The notes beneath the pieces were generated by a model. The model did no database searches. It saw only the letters and a list, made by a program, of their open reading frames with translations, and was not told the DNA's origin. Both the position numbers and the translations under genes were made by a program. DNA of 64,000 nt from Hydrogenophaga sp. IBVHS1 (lineage in GTDB: Bacteria; Pseudomonadota; Gammaproteobacteria; Burkholderiales; Burkholderiaceae_C), in contig NZ_NFUU01000003.1 in the NCBI RefSeq assembly GCF_002127265.1, positions 124,001-188,000 on the forward strand. The letters are read 5' to 3'. Shown here in pieces: positions 20,466 to 28,273 of the stretch; position 1 is the first letter of the stretch, and each line of letters begins with the position of its first letter.

Positions 20466-21043
20466 CGAGTAACTCCGGCGCCCTCCAGGGGCGGATAGTT
20501 CGCATTGGCGGGGGCGCTTGGCGGGGGCGTGACCGGGGTTCCGGGATTGCGCTCCTGAAACGCCTTGAGCTGCTCGGGCGTGGCCTCCAGTGGCAACACC
20601 TTGCCAGGCTTGCGGCGCGAATCGAGCGAGGCCACGAATTCGGTTTCGGAGGGCAGCTCATCGGCTTCGATGCGATCCAGCACGTCGCCCTTGAAGAAGG
20701 CAGTGAGTTTGCGGCGCTGCGGCTCCTGCCCCTGGCGCTTGTAGGTGAACACGTAATCCCAGCGTTCGGCGTGGAATACGCTGGTGAGCAGTGGCGAGCC
20801 CAGCACATCGCGCACTTGAGGGCGGGTCATGCCCGGCTTGAGCAGCTGCGACTGTTCGCGCGTGACCACATTGCCCTGAAGGATGTCGATCTTGTAGGGC
20901 GTGACCAGGCTGGTGAGGCCGTAGGTGCCGTCGCCGTAGCCGGAGCAGGCACCCAGGCCCACCAGTGCCAGCGCGCAGGCGAAGACCCGCAACGGGCGGG
21001 AGCGATTCTGGGCGGGGATGCCGTGATGACCGGATGGGTGCAT
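20462..21043 (-). CDS. bamE: Outer-membrane assembly lipoprotein BamE
   Basis: 193 residues from the ATG at 21043; the frame is open further upstream but runs into the fur promoter region. The signal ends in VGLGAC with lipidated C33. The BamE core follows ([38 protein letters not shown]). A Pro-rich C-terminal tail is longer than in E. coli. It is a small member of the BAM complex. It is divergent from fur, with a 148-bp gap, and the bamE/fur pairing is conserved in betaproteobacteria. Confidence 0.94.
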   Translation of the reverse strand: MHPSGHHGIPAQNRSRPLRVFACALALVGLGACSGYGDGTYGLTSLVTPYKIDILQGNVVTREQSQLLKPGMTRPQVRDVLGSPLLTSVFHAERWDYVFTYKRQGQEPQRRKLTAFFKGDVLDRIEADELPSETEFVASLDSRRKPGKVLPLEATPEQLKAFQERNPGTPVTPPPSAPANANYPPLEGAGVTR

Positions 21044-21191
21044 GAGAACTGGCCTTGTGAGCGCGGCGCTCCATGTGCGAACCGACGGAAATTGCGGCGT
21101 GTGCAGGGCGCTGGCGATATGATCCGAACATTGTAGTCCCGGGCCTCCCACGCCCCGGATCAGCCCTTGCAACCGCTCGCCGTTCACTGCC

Positions 21192-21632
21192 ATGACCAAC
21201 ATCGAAGAACTCAAGAGCACGGGGCTCAAGGCCACCCTGCCCCGGCTGAAGATTCTGGAGGTGTTCCAGAACGCGAAGCAACGCCACATGACGGCGGAAG
21301 ACGTGTTCCGCGTGTTGCTGGAGGAGCGCTCCGACATCGGCCTGGCCACGGTCTACCGCGTGCTGATGCAGTTCGAGCAGGCCAGCCTGCTCACCCGCAG
21401 CAATTTCGAGTCGGGCAAGGCGGTCTACGAACTCAACGAAGGCCAGCACCACGACCACCTGGTCTGCCTCGACTGCGGCCGGGTGGAGGAGTTCTACGAC
21501 GCGGAAATCGAAAAGCGGCAGCACATGGTGGCCAAGACCCGGGGCTTCGCCCTGCAGGAACACGCGCTTTCGCTCTACGCCAACTGCACCAAGACGGACT
21601 GCCCGCACAAAGGGCAGTCGCACAGGGCCTGA
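21192..21632 (+). CDS. fur: Ferric uptake regulator Fur
   Basis: 146 residues. It represses iron uptake genes when loaded with Fe2+. The N-terminal winged helix starts [17 protein letters not shown], the metal-binding part contains [18 protein letters not shown], and a second Cys pair is in NCTKTDCPH. It is divergent from bamE. I did not see a good Fur box in the shared promoter region. Confidence 0.96.
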   Translation: MTNIEELKSTGLKATLPRLKILEVFQNAKQRHMTAEDVFRVLLEERSDIGLATVYRVLMQFEQASLLTRSNFESGKAVYELNEGQHHDHLVCLDCGRVEEFYDAEIEKRQHMVAKTRGFALQEHALSLYANCTKTDCPHKGQSHRA

Positions 21633-21636
21633 GCGC

Positions 21637-22584
21637 TTACTCGCCGCGCGACATGGCCGCGCGGTGGCGCGAAACGAATTCCTGGTAGGTGTCGATGCCG
21701 CGCAGTTGCAGGATGGTGTTGCGCACGGCCGCTTCCACCAGCACGGCGATGTTGCGACCTGCCACCACCTGAATCACCGCCTTGCGCACCGGCACGCCCA
21801 GCACGTCCTGGTACAGCGGCTCGTGGGGCATGCGCTCATAGTCGCGTTCCATGGTCTCCCGGCGCACCAGATGCACGATGAGTGAGAGCCGCATCTTGCG
21901 CCGCACTGCGGTCTCGCCAAAGATGGCCTTGATGTCGAGCAGGCCGATACCGCGCACTTCCAGCAGGTTCTGCAGCAGCTCGGGGCAGCGACCCTCGATG
22001 CTGGTCTGGTTGATGCGGTAAAGGTCCACGGCGTCGTCGGCCACCAGGCCGTGGCCGCGCGAGATCAGTTCCAGGCCGAGCTCGCTCTTGCCCAGACCCG
22101 ATTCGCCGGTGATGAGCACGCCCATGCCCAGGATGTCCATGAACACGCCGTGCATGGAAGCACGGTCGGCGAAATGGCGCGAGAGGTAGGCGCGCAGCAC
22201 GTCGATGACGAAGGCCGCCGACTCGTGCGTGGCAAACATCGGGATCTGCGCACGCTCGCACATCGCGGTAAGAGCGTCGGGCGCGGTCTGGCCATCGGCC
22301 ACCACCAGCACCGGCGGTTCCAGCGTGACGATGCGCGAGACCCGACGTTTGTTGTCGTCTTCGCTCGGGCTGGTGAGGTAGGCCACCTCTCGCTCGCCAA
22401 ACACCTGCACCCGGTAGGGGTGGATGTAGTTGAGGTAACCGACCAGGTCGGCACCCGAGCGTGCGGCGCGGATCGCGACTTCGTCAAAACGCCGCTCGGA
22501 AGCGCCCAGGCCAGCAATCCATTGCCACTTCAGGGCATCCCGATGGTCCTCGAAGAGGACATCGGCGCTGACGACGGTGGGTTT
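21637..22584 (-). CDS. hprK: HPr kinase/phosphorylase
   Basis: 315 residues from a TTG at 22584. The family usually begins (M)[18 protein letters not shown], which here follows the TTG directly; a second TTG at 22617 lies inside the repeat and is less likely. Walker A is GESGLGKS, followed by the signature [15 protein letters not shown]. It phosphorylates HPr on serine and removes the phosphate. It follows ptsN across a 97-bp gap that contains the repeat at 22606. Weak initiation at TTG without a clear Shine-Dalgarno site suggests low expression. Confidence 0.93.
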   Translation of the reverse strand, partial: KPTVVSADVLFEDHRDALKWQWIAGLGASERRFDEVAIRAARSGADLVGYLNYIHPYRVQVFGEREVAYLTSPSEDDNKRRVSRIVTLEPPVLVVADGQTAPDALTAMCERAQIPMFATHESAAFVIDVLRAYLSRHFADRASMHGVFMDILGMGVLITGESGLGKSELGLELISRGHGLVADDAVDLYRINQTSIEGRCPELLQNLLEVRGIGLLDIKAIFGETAVRRKMRLSLIVHLVRRETMERDYERMPHEPLYQDVLGVPVRKAVIQVVAGRNIAVLVEAAVRNTILQLRGIDTYQEFVSRHRAAMSRGE

Positions 22585-22605
22585 CAAACGGGACGACCGG
22601 CCGCA

Positions 22606-22671
22606 GGGCCGCCCCAAGGCTGGTCAGCCCCCTCGGGGGGCAGTGACCCGTGAAACGGTGGAGCGTGGGGG
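22606..22671 (+). repeat. Palindromic intergenic repeat (copy 3)
   Basis: It starts GGGCCGCCCCAAGGCTGGTC, has the core AGCCCCCTCGGGGGGC and ends GTGGAGCGTGGGGGA, 10 bp from the ptsN stop. It matches the copy at 18903-18970 in reverse orientation. It separates ptsN from hprK and sits just upstream of the hprK TTG start. Confidence 0.8.
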
Positions 22672-22680
22672 ACCAAAATT

Positions 22681-23151
22681 TCAGGCGGCGGCGTGCGCCG
22701 ATTGCCAGGAGGTGATGAGCTTGTGCAATGCAGCGGCATCGCCGGAGTTCTTCATCTGCTCGCGCAGCGCGCTGTCGCTCAGCAGCTCGGCGATCTCGGA
22801 GAGGATTTCCAGGTGCTTCTGCGTCGCCGCTTCGGGCACCAGCAGGAAAATCATGAGCTGCACGGGCTGCTCGTCGGGCGCATCGAAACCGATGGGGTTG
22901 CCCAACTGGAACACGGCAGCCAGCGGCTGCTTGAGCCCCTTGATGCGGCCATGGGGAATGGCGACGCCGTGACCCAGGCCGGTGGAGCCCAGTCGCTCGC
23001 GGGCGAACAGGCTGTCGGTGATGAGGGCGCGGTTGAGTCCGTGAAGGGTTTCGAAGAGCAGGCCCGCTTCTTCAAATGCGCGTTTCTTGCTGGTCGCGTC
23101 CACGCTGACGAGCACTTGCGCGGCGGGCAATATGGCGGAGAGTCGGTTCAT
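22681..23151 (-). CDS. ptsN: Nitrogen PTS enzyme IIA (PtsN)
   Basis: 156 residues from the ATG at 23151; the frame is open further but enters the terminator region. The phosphorylated histidine is H67 in GVAIPHGRI. It is the terminal phosphate acceptor of the regulatory PTS-Ntr and works with HPr; HprK is encoded next to it. An intrinsic terminator separates it from hpf, so it likely has its own promoter at 23152-23216. Confidence 0.95.
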   Translation of the reverse strand: MNRLSAILPAAQVLVSVDATSKKRAFEEAGLLFETLHGLNRALITDSLFARERLGSTGLGHGVAIPHGRIKGLKQPLAAVFQLGNPIGFDAPDEQPVQLMIFLLVPEAATQKHLEILSEIAELLSDSALREQMKNSGDAAALHKLITSWQSAHAAA

Positions 23152-23216
23152 GTGAGCCCTTTCGGACCGCAAATTATGCCGAGTTGGGCTGTCTTGAATA
23201 GACCGAAGGAACAAAA

Positions 23217-23242
23217 AAGCCGCTTGACAATTCAAGCGGCTT
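23217..23242 (-). terminator. Intrinsic terminator after hpf
   Basis: Perfect 11-bp stem (23217-23227 with 23232-23242, arm AAGCCGCTTGA) and a CAAT loop. On the minus strand it is followed by a run of six Ts. It lies about 50 bp after the hpf stop and insulates ptsN-hprK from hpf. Confidence 0.92.
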
Positions 23243-23293
23243 GCTGCATTGCAACATTCGTTACGGCCTGATCCAGGCAGGCCGTGAAGTGCT

Positions 23294-23623
23294 TCACATG
23301 ACGCGTTTGACGGTCTCGTGGTGGTGGTCCTGCGCCTTGCCTTTGTAGGTCAGCACCTGACGATCCATGATGTCGGCCAGTTTGTCCACGGCCGCGTACA
23401 TGTCGGCATGCACGGTCTCGGCAAACAGGTCGCGCCCCTTGACGTGAATCTTGCACTCGGCCTTTTGTCTCAGGTCCTTTTCTTTGAGCTTGTCGACGGA
23501 TAGCAGCACCTTGATGTCGACCACCTGGTCGAAGTGTCGGGAGATGCGTGCGAGTTTGTCGGTGACGTAGCCGTGCATGGCGGGCGTGACATCGATGTGG
23601 TGACCGCTGATCGTCAAATTCAT
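23294..23623 (-). CDS. hpf: Ribosome hibernation promoting factor, short form
   Basis: 109 residues from the ATG at 23623, which has GGAGG 9 bp upstream. It binds the decoding region of idle 30S subunits and helps form 100S dimers in stationary phase. The fold is recognised by MNLTISGHHIDVTPAMHGYV and the basic helices. The C-terminal domain of the long form is absent. In this order the gene normally follows rpoN, which is not here; an MFS gene takes its place. Confidence 0.93.
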   Translation of the reverse strand: MNLTISGHHIDVTPAMHGYVTDKLARISRHFDQVVDIKVLLSVDKLKEKDLRQKAECKIHVKGRDLFAETVHADMYAAVDKLADIMDRQVLTYKGKAQDHHHETVKRVM

Positions 23624-23656
23624 ACTTGAACCTCCAATTGCTCCGGGTTGACAAAA

Positions 23657-23683
23657 GCCGCCGGGGGCGAAACCCCCTGCGGC
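23657..23683 (-). terminator. Probable terminator after the MFS gene
   Basis: An 11-bp stem with one mismatch (23657-23667 with 23673-23683, arm GCCGCCGGGGG on the plus strand) and a 5-nt loop. On the minus strand it is followed by TTTTG. It lies about 85 bp after the MFS stop and 34 bp before the hpf start, so it could also act as an attenuator in the hpf leader. Confidence 0.6.
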
Positions 23684-23768
23684 CACGGGGATGTCTTGAA
23701 CCCACTATGCCCATGAAAGGCGCCCGGCGCAAGCCGATACCCTGACAAAGAATGTAAAAAAATGGTGT

Positions 23769-25028
23769 TCATACCCCTGGGGGGAGCACGGGTTCAGGCG
23801 CGCCTGGCACCGCGCTCGCCTTGCCATCGTGCAGGTGCAACCGCCGCGCCATGAAGATGGCGGCGAAGCTGGCACACACACTGAACAGGCCGGCGACCCA
23901 GTAGTGCTGCACCTGACCGGCGGCATCGCGGCTGATGATGAATCCGCCCAGCAGCGAGGCCAGGCCCATGGCACCCGATTGCACAGAAGCGTTGAGCGCC
24001 ATGAAGGTGCCGCGCAAAGGTGGGTATGCGGCGGACGTGACGAGCGCCATGCCCGGGATCATGCGGCCACTCAAGAAGACGAACAGGCAGGAGGCGATGA
24101 TCAGCACCACCCACAACGGCAACCGGGGCGCCAGCGTGGTGGCCATGATGGGGAACATGACGGCGATGCCGAGCCAGTTGAAGGTGCGCACCTTGCCGTA
24201 CCGATCGGTCATGCGCCCGAACAGGCGCGCGCTCACGAGCGTGGCCAGGCCGCCGCAGAGGTAGAGGTACGGAATCTGCTCGTCGACCAGACCCACATTG
24301 GCCTGCATGTAGATAGTGACGAAGGGAATGATGGTGAATCCGGTGAGCATGAGCATGGCGGTGAAACCGAACGCGCGCCGGTGATTGCGATCGGCCAGCA
24401 CCATGCCGATGCCACGCCAGATGGAGGGGCGGTCGCGCTGAAGCAGGTGGTGGTCGAGCCGCGGCAGCGTCAGGCCTGCGCCCACCGCCAGCACCCCACT
24501 GAGGAAAGCAATGCCGATGAACGGGGCCTGCCAGCTCAGGTGCGAGGCGAGGAACAGGCCGATCGGCACACCGGCCACCGTGGAAAACGAAAATGACGAC
24601 ATCACAATGCCCATGGCGCGCCCGCGGCGCTCGAACGGCACCACGTCGGCCACGATGGTTTGTGAAAGGGCGGAGAGCACACCGCCGAACATGCCGGCCG
24701 CAATTCGGGCGGCCATGAGGAATCCGTAGCCCGGTGCGAGCCCGCAGGCCAGCGTGGCGAGGGCAAACAGCACATACAGCGTGAGCAGCAGGCGCTTGCG
24801 ATCGAAGCGGTCCACATACGTGGCTGCAGCCAGACCAGACACACCAGCCGACAGCGTGTAGGCCGATACCAGCAGGCCAAACTGGGCGTCGCTGATGCCG
24901 AAGAGCCGCGTGAACTGCGGCCCCAGGGGCATCATGATCATGAAATCCAGGATGTGCGTGAACTGGATGCCAGCGATGGTGAGCAAGAGCCAGAGCTCGC
25001 GCCGAGGTGAGAGGGTGGGATGTGTCAT
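23769..25028 (-). CDS. MFS transporter (arabinose-efflux/drug-efflux type)
   Basis: 419 residues from the ATG at 25028. About twelve membrane helices are visible. The first loop carries AATYVDRFDRKRLLL, the MFS signature between helices 2 and 3, and a related motif follows later (GRMTDRYGKVRTFNWLG). The sequence IQFTHILDFMIMMPLGPQF near the start is typical of AraJ-like efflux proteins. The substrate is unknown. It is divergent from the patatin gene, only 40 bp away, so the two promoters must overlap. Confidence 0.85.
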   Translation of the reverse strand: MTHPTLSPRRELWLLLTIAGIQFTHILDFMIMMPLGPQFTRLFGISDAQFGLLVSAYTLSAGVSGLAAATYVDRFDRKRLLLTLYVLFALATLACGLAPGYGFLMAARIAAGMFGGVLSALSQTIVADVVPFERRGRAMGIVMSSFSFSTVAGVPIGLFLASHLSWQAPFIGIAFLSGVLAVGAGLTLPRLDHHLLQRDRPSIWRGIGMVLADRNHRRAFGFTAMLMLTGFTIIPFVTIYMQANVGLVDEQIPYLYLCGGLATLVSARLFGRMTDRYGKVRTFNWLGIAVMFPIMATTLAPRLPLWVVLIIASCLFVFLSGRMIPGMALVTSAAYPPLRGTFMALNASVQSGAMGLASLLGGFIISRDAAGQVQHYWVAGLFSVCASFAAIFMARRLHLHDGKASAVPGAPEPVLPPGV

Positions 25029-25068
25029 GATTTTGGGCAGCCCGCCAATGTAAACGCAGCACTTCCCC

Positions 25069-26346
25069 TTGTCGCTCGACACCCTGATCACCCACAACAC
25101 CCTGCTGCCCGCCACCCCCGATGCGCAGCCCGACGCCTGCGCCCTGGTGCTCATGGGGGGCGGCGCCCGCACGGCCTACCAGGTTGGCGTGCTCAAGGCG
25201 ATCGCGGCGATGCTGATTGCGCGGCTGCCCGCCAAGGCACACCCGCCTGCGCCGCCACCGGCCTTTCCGTTTCAGTGGCTGTTCGGCACCTCGGCTGGCG
25301 CACTCAACGCCACCTACCTGGCCAGCCAGGCGGTGCATGGCCTGGAGGCGCTGCCGCGCCTGGCCACTTTCTGGAGCGCGCTGCGCTCGGAGAGCGTCTA
25401 CCGGCTGGAGGCTCCGGGCTGGGTGCGGGCCAACCGCATCGTGGCGGGTCTCACGCTGGCGCGCCAGGTGCGGCGGCATCGCGCCCTGCTCGACACCCTG
25501 CCCCTGGTGGACACGCTGCACCGCGCCATCGATCTGGACGCGCTCGAGCGTGCGCTGGCGCAGCGGATCATCCACGTGCTGGGCGTCACCGCGTCGAGCT
25601 ACACCACAGGAGAGCACTGGACTTTCTGCCAGACGCGCGCCAACCATCCGGTGCAGCCCTGGCACCGGCCTGGCCGCCGGTCCGAATTTCAGCCCATCAC
25701 CATCGAACACCTGATGGCGTCGAGCGCGATCCCGTTCCTGTTTCCCGCCGTGCCGCTGTGGGTCGATGGACACAAGGAACATTTCGGCGATGGGTCCATG
25801 CGCCAGCTTTCGCCGCTGTCGCCCGCCATCCAGTTCGGTGCGCGCCGGGTGCTGGTGATCGGGGTGGGGCAGCCCCAGCGCTCGGGCATGAGCGCGCGCA
25901 ACAGCGGGGACCCCACGGCCGGCACCATCGCGGGCCATGCCATGGCCAGTGTGTTCCACGACACGCTGCAGGCCGATGTGGAGCAGGCCCAGCGCGTGAG
26001 CCAGACACTGGCGCGCCTGCCGCCCGCCCTGGCGGCTGCGTTGCCCTACCGGCCCGTGGACGTGATGTCGATCCAGCCCAGTTTTTCCCTCGACGAGCTG
26101 GCCCACAAGCACATGCGCGAGCTGCCGGCGCCCACGCGCAACACGCTGGTTGGCCTGGGCGCACTGGACACAGCGCGCAGCGCCGCAGGCAGCGCAGCGG
26201 CACTGGCGAGCTACCTGCTGTTCGAACCGGGTTTCGTCAACGCGCTGATCGAGTTGGGCGAACACGACGCCTGGCGGAAAAAGGACGAATTGATGGGTTT
26301 CCTGGGCACGCCAGCGGCGCTCGGCCCGCAGGTCGCGGTGCCATAA
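25069..26346 (+). CDS. Patatin-like phospholipase
   Basis: 425 residues if it starts at the TTG at 25069; there is no good ribosome site, and no earlier ATG is available. The oxyanion loop is LMGGGARTAYQVG, the nucleophile is S75 in FGTSAGALNA, and the dyad Asp lies in GDGSMRQLSPLSP. The family hydrolyses acyl ester bonds of phospholipids. The Pro-rich insertion KAHPPAPPPAFPF between the oxyanion loop and GTSAG is longer than usual. No signal peptide is seen, so it is probably cytoplasmic or membrane-associated. Confidence 0.82.
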   Translation: MSLDTLITHNTLLPATPDAQPDACALVLMGGGARTAYQVGVLKAIAAMLIARLPAKAHPPAPPPAFPFQWLFGTSAGALNATYLASQAVHGLEALPRLATFWSALRSESVYRLEAPGWVRANRIVAGLTLARQVRRHRALLDTLPLVDTLHRAIDLDALERALAQRIIHVLGVTASSYTTGEHWTFCQTRANHPVQPWHRPGRRSEFQPITIEHLMASSAIPFLFPAVPLWVDGHKEHFGDGSMRQLSPLSPAIQFGARRVLVIGVGQPQRSGMSARNSGDPTAGTIAGHAMASVFHDTLQADVEQAQRVSQTLARLPPALAAALPYRPVDVMSIQPSFSLDELAHKHMRELPAPTRNTLVGLGALDTARSAAGSAAALASYLLFEPGFVNALIELGEHDAWRKKDELMGFLGTPAALGPQVAVP

Positions 26347-26375
26347 TCCGCCCAGTCCTTCACTTGGAGAGCCTC

Positions 26376-26429
26376 ATGGAAAGCACGCCACCCAGTTGTG
26401 TGCTTTCAGCTGCCCCCGCGATCGTCTGA
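26376..26429 (+). CDS. 17-residue leader peptide upstream of corA
   Basis: The ATG at 26376 has GGAG six bases upstream. The reading frame is MESTPPSCVLSAAPAIV followed by TGA. Two alternative RNA pairings involve this ORF (see the regulatory feature). In Salmonella, short Pro-containing leader ORFs in front of mgtA and corA (mgtL, corL) sense cytosolic Mg2+ (established). This sequence is not homologous by eye, so the assignment rests on position and architecture. Confidence 0.5.
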   Translation: MESTPPSCVLSAAPAIV

Positions 26430-26529
26430 CCGCCGCGCACCGCGCGGCACCTGGGTCGGGCGACCGGCCGGCTGAAAGCACCGCCCGAAACGCCCTTCGT
26501 CAGAACACCCAACCGCCGGGAGCGCTCCC
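26379..26529 (+). promoter_or_regulatory. corA leader with mutually exclusive hairpins
   Basis: Segment 1 (26379-26388) pairs with segment 2 (26398-26407; GAAAGCAC with GTGCTTTC, extended by a G-U and a C-G). Segment 2 extended (GTGCTTTCAGC, 26400-26410) pairs perfectly over 11 bp with segment 3 (GCTGAAAGCAC, 26471-26481). These pairings exclude each other. The intervening loop contains a 7-bp hairpin (26432-26438 with 26442-26448) and GGTCG/CGACC. Segment 3 is followed by a C-rich, G-poor stretch (26481-26517, 19 C and 6 G in 37 nt) that could bind Rho, then the corA ribosome site. Confidence 0.6.
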
Positions 26530-27516
26530 ATGCTCAACGTATTCACCCTGGCCAACGGCCGCCTGTTCCAGGAAGAAATCGAATCGCTCGAAGAACTCGC
26601 GCAATTCAAACCCATCTGGGTCGACCTGGAAGACCCCACGCCCGAAGAGCGCCGCTGGGTCAAACAACACTTCGGCCTGTCCATCCCTGAAGACGCGATG
26701 GACGAGGACATCGAGGAATCCGCGCGGTTCTTCGAGGAAGACAACGGCGAGCTGCATGTGCGCTCGGACTTCCTGATCGACGACGACGAGGACCCGCGCG
26801 CCGTGCGCGTGGCCTTCATCCTCAACGAGCACAACGACACCCTGAAAAGCCAGGGCGTGCTGTTCTCCATTCACGACGAAGACGTGCCGGTGTTCCGGCT
26901 GCTGCGGATGCGTGCGCGCCGCATGCCCGGGCTGATCGAAGACGCCAAGGACGTGCTGCTCATGCTGTTCGATGCCGACGCCGAGTACTGCGCCGACACG
27001 CTGGAAGACATCTACGACGAGATCGAGACCGTGAGCAAGCAGGTGCTCAACAGCAACGCATCGGACAACCTGCTGAGCGAGGCGCTCTCGGCGATTGCGC
27101 GGCACGAAGACATGTCAGGCCGCATCCGTCGCAATGTGATGGACACGCGCCGCGCGGTCAGCTTCATGATGCGCAGCCGCCTGCTGAATTCCGAGCAGTT
27201 CGAAGACGCGCGCCAGATTCTGCGCGATCTGGATTCGCTCGACAGCCACACCGCTTTCCTGTTCGACAAGATCAACTTCCTGATGGACGCCACGGTCGGT
27301 TTCATCAACATCAACCAGAACAAGATCATCAAGATCTTCTCGGTGGCCAGCGTTTCGCTGCTGCCGCCTACATTGGTGGCCAGCAGCTACGGCATGAACT
27401 TCGCTTTCATGCCCGAGCTGCAATGGCACTACGGCTATCCGCTGGCACTGGTGCTGATGGTGATGTCGGCGGTGGTGCCGATGCTCTACTTCCGCAAGCG
27501 CGGATGGTTGAGGTAA
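26530..27516 (+). CDS. corA: Magnesium/cobalt transporter CorA
   Basis: 328 residues. This pentameric channel takes up Mg2+ across the inner membrane. The selectivity motif GMNF occurs in LVASSYGMNFAFMPELQW, between the last two helices (FSVASVSLLPPTLVA and LALVLMVMSAVVPMLYF), and the C-terminus is basic (RKRGWLR). The N-terminal cytoplasmic domain is very acidic, typical for Mg2+ sensing. The ATG is preceded by GGGAG. A 183-bp leader precedes it with an ORF and alternative hairpins. Confidence 0.95.
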   Translation: MLNVFTLANGRLFQEEIESLEELAQFKPIWVDLEDPTPEERRWVKQHFGLSIPEDAMDEDIEESARFFEEDNGELHVRSDFLIDDDEDPRAVRVAFILNEHNDTLKSQGVLFSIHDEDVPVFRLLRMRARRMPGLIEDAKDVLLMLFDADAEYCADTLEDIYDEIETVSKQVLNSNASDNLLSEALSAIARHEDMSGRIRRNVMDTRRAVSFMMRSRLLNSEQFEDARQILRDLDSLDSHTAFLFDKINFLMDATVGFININQNKIIKIFSVASVSLLPPTLVASSYGMNFAFMPELQWHYGYPLALVLMVMSAVVPMLYFRKRGWLR

Positions 27517-27520
27517 CGCT

Positions 27521-28273
27521 TCAGCCTCGCAGCAGCGCCTCGACGATGGCCGCGCTGTAGCGGCTCGCCACCTCGCGCAGGAAGCGCGGAAAGTCCACGT
27601 GGGCCGCGTCGTCGGCTCGGTCGGAGATGGTGCGCACCACGGCCAGCGGTATCCCGTAGTCGTGACACACCTGGGCAAAGGCGGCGCCTTCCATCTCTAC
27701 CGCCAGCGCTTCGGGCAAGGCTGCGCGCAGGGCTGCGCTTTCTGCAGTGGTGGAAACAAAACGGTCACCACTGACGAGCAAGCCCTGGTGGCAGCGCGGC
27801 GATTGCAGGCCGAAGGCGTGCACCACCTCATTGCCGAGAGCAGCCGGTAGCTCGCGCAGCACCTTGTCGCTCACCTGCGTGAGGTGCGCGGTCAGCGTAG
27901 CGTCGGCATCGAAGGTGGCGCGTCCATAGCCCGGCACTTCGTGGCGAGGGAAGATGGGCGAGGCGTCCATGTCATGCTGCAGGAACTGCCGCGCCACCAC
28001 CACGTCGCCCACGCGCACGCCCGGTGCGAGGCCGCCGGCCACGCCGGTGAACACGATGCGCTGCACGCCGAAACGTTCGATGAGTGCCGTGGCGGTGGTG
28101 GCCGCAGCCACCTTGCCGATGCCCGAGAGCACCCCCACCACGTCGTGTCCATGCAGATGACCTCGCCAGAAAGTGCGTCCGCCGGACATCTGCTGTTGCT
28201 CGTCGGGCATGAGCCCGAGCACGGCGGCCAGCTCTTCGTGCAGCGCGCTGACGAGGGCGGTGGGGCCTGCCAC
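27521..28273 (-). CDS. mtnN: 5'-methylthioadenosine/S-adenosylhomocysteine nucleosidase
   Basis: 250 residues from a GTG at 28273, which shares its G with the TAG of fadD; the frame is open further up but only inside fadD. It cleaves MTA and SAH for methionine salvage. Visible are SALHEEL at the start, SGIGKVAAA, FTGVAGGL, VEMEGAAFAQV (purine/ribose site Glu) and VRTISDRAD (catalytic Asp region). It is convergent with corA, with only 4 bp between stops. Confidence 0.9.
   Translation of the reverse strand: MAGPTALVSALHEELAAVLGLMPDEQQQMSGGRTFWRGHLHGHDVVGVLSGIGKVAAATTATALIERFGVQRIVFTGVAGGLAPGVRVGDVVVARQFLQHDMDASPIFPRHEVPGYGRATFDADATLTAHLTQVSDKVLRELPAALGNEVVHAFGLQSPRCHQGLLVSGDRFVSTTAESAALRAALPEALAVEMEGAAFAQVCHDYGIPLAVVRTISDRADDAAHVDFPRFLREVASRYSAAIVEALLRG

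Noticed and set aside
22584-22617. Bridging mini-ORF between ptsN and hprK through copy 3 of the repeat
   Set aside because: The ptsN stop is not in an ATGA context and the frame contains a TGA inside the repeat, so no bridge exists here.
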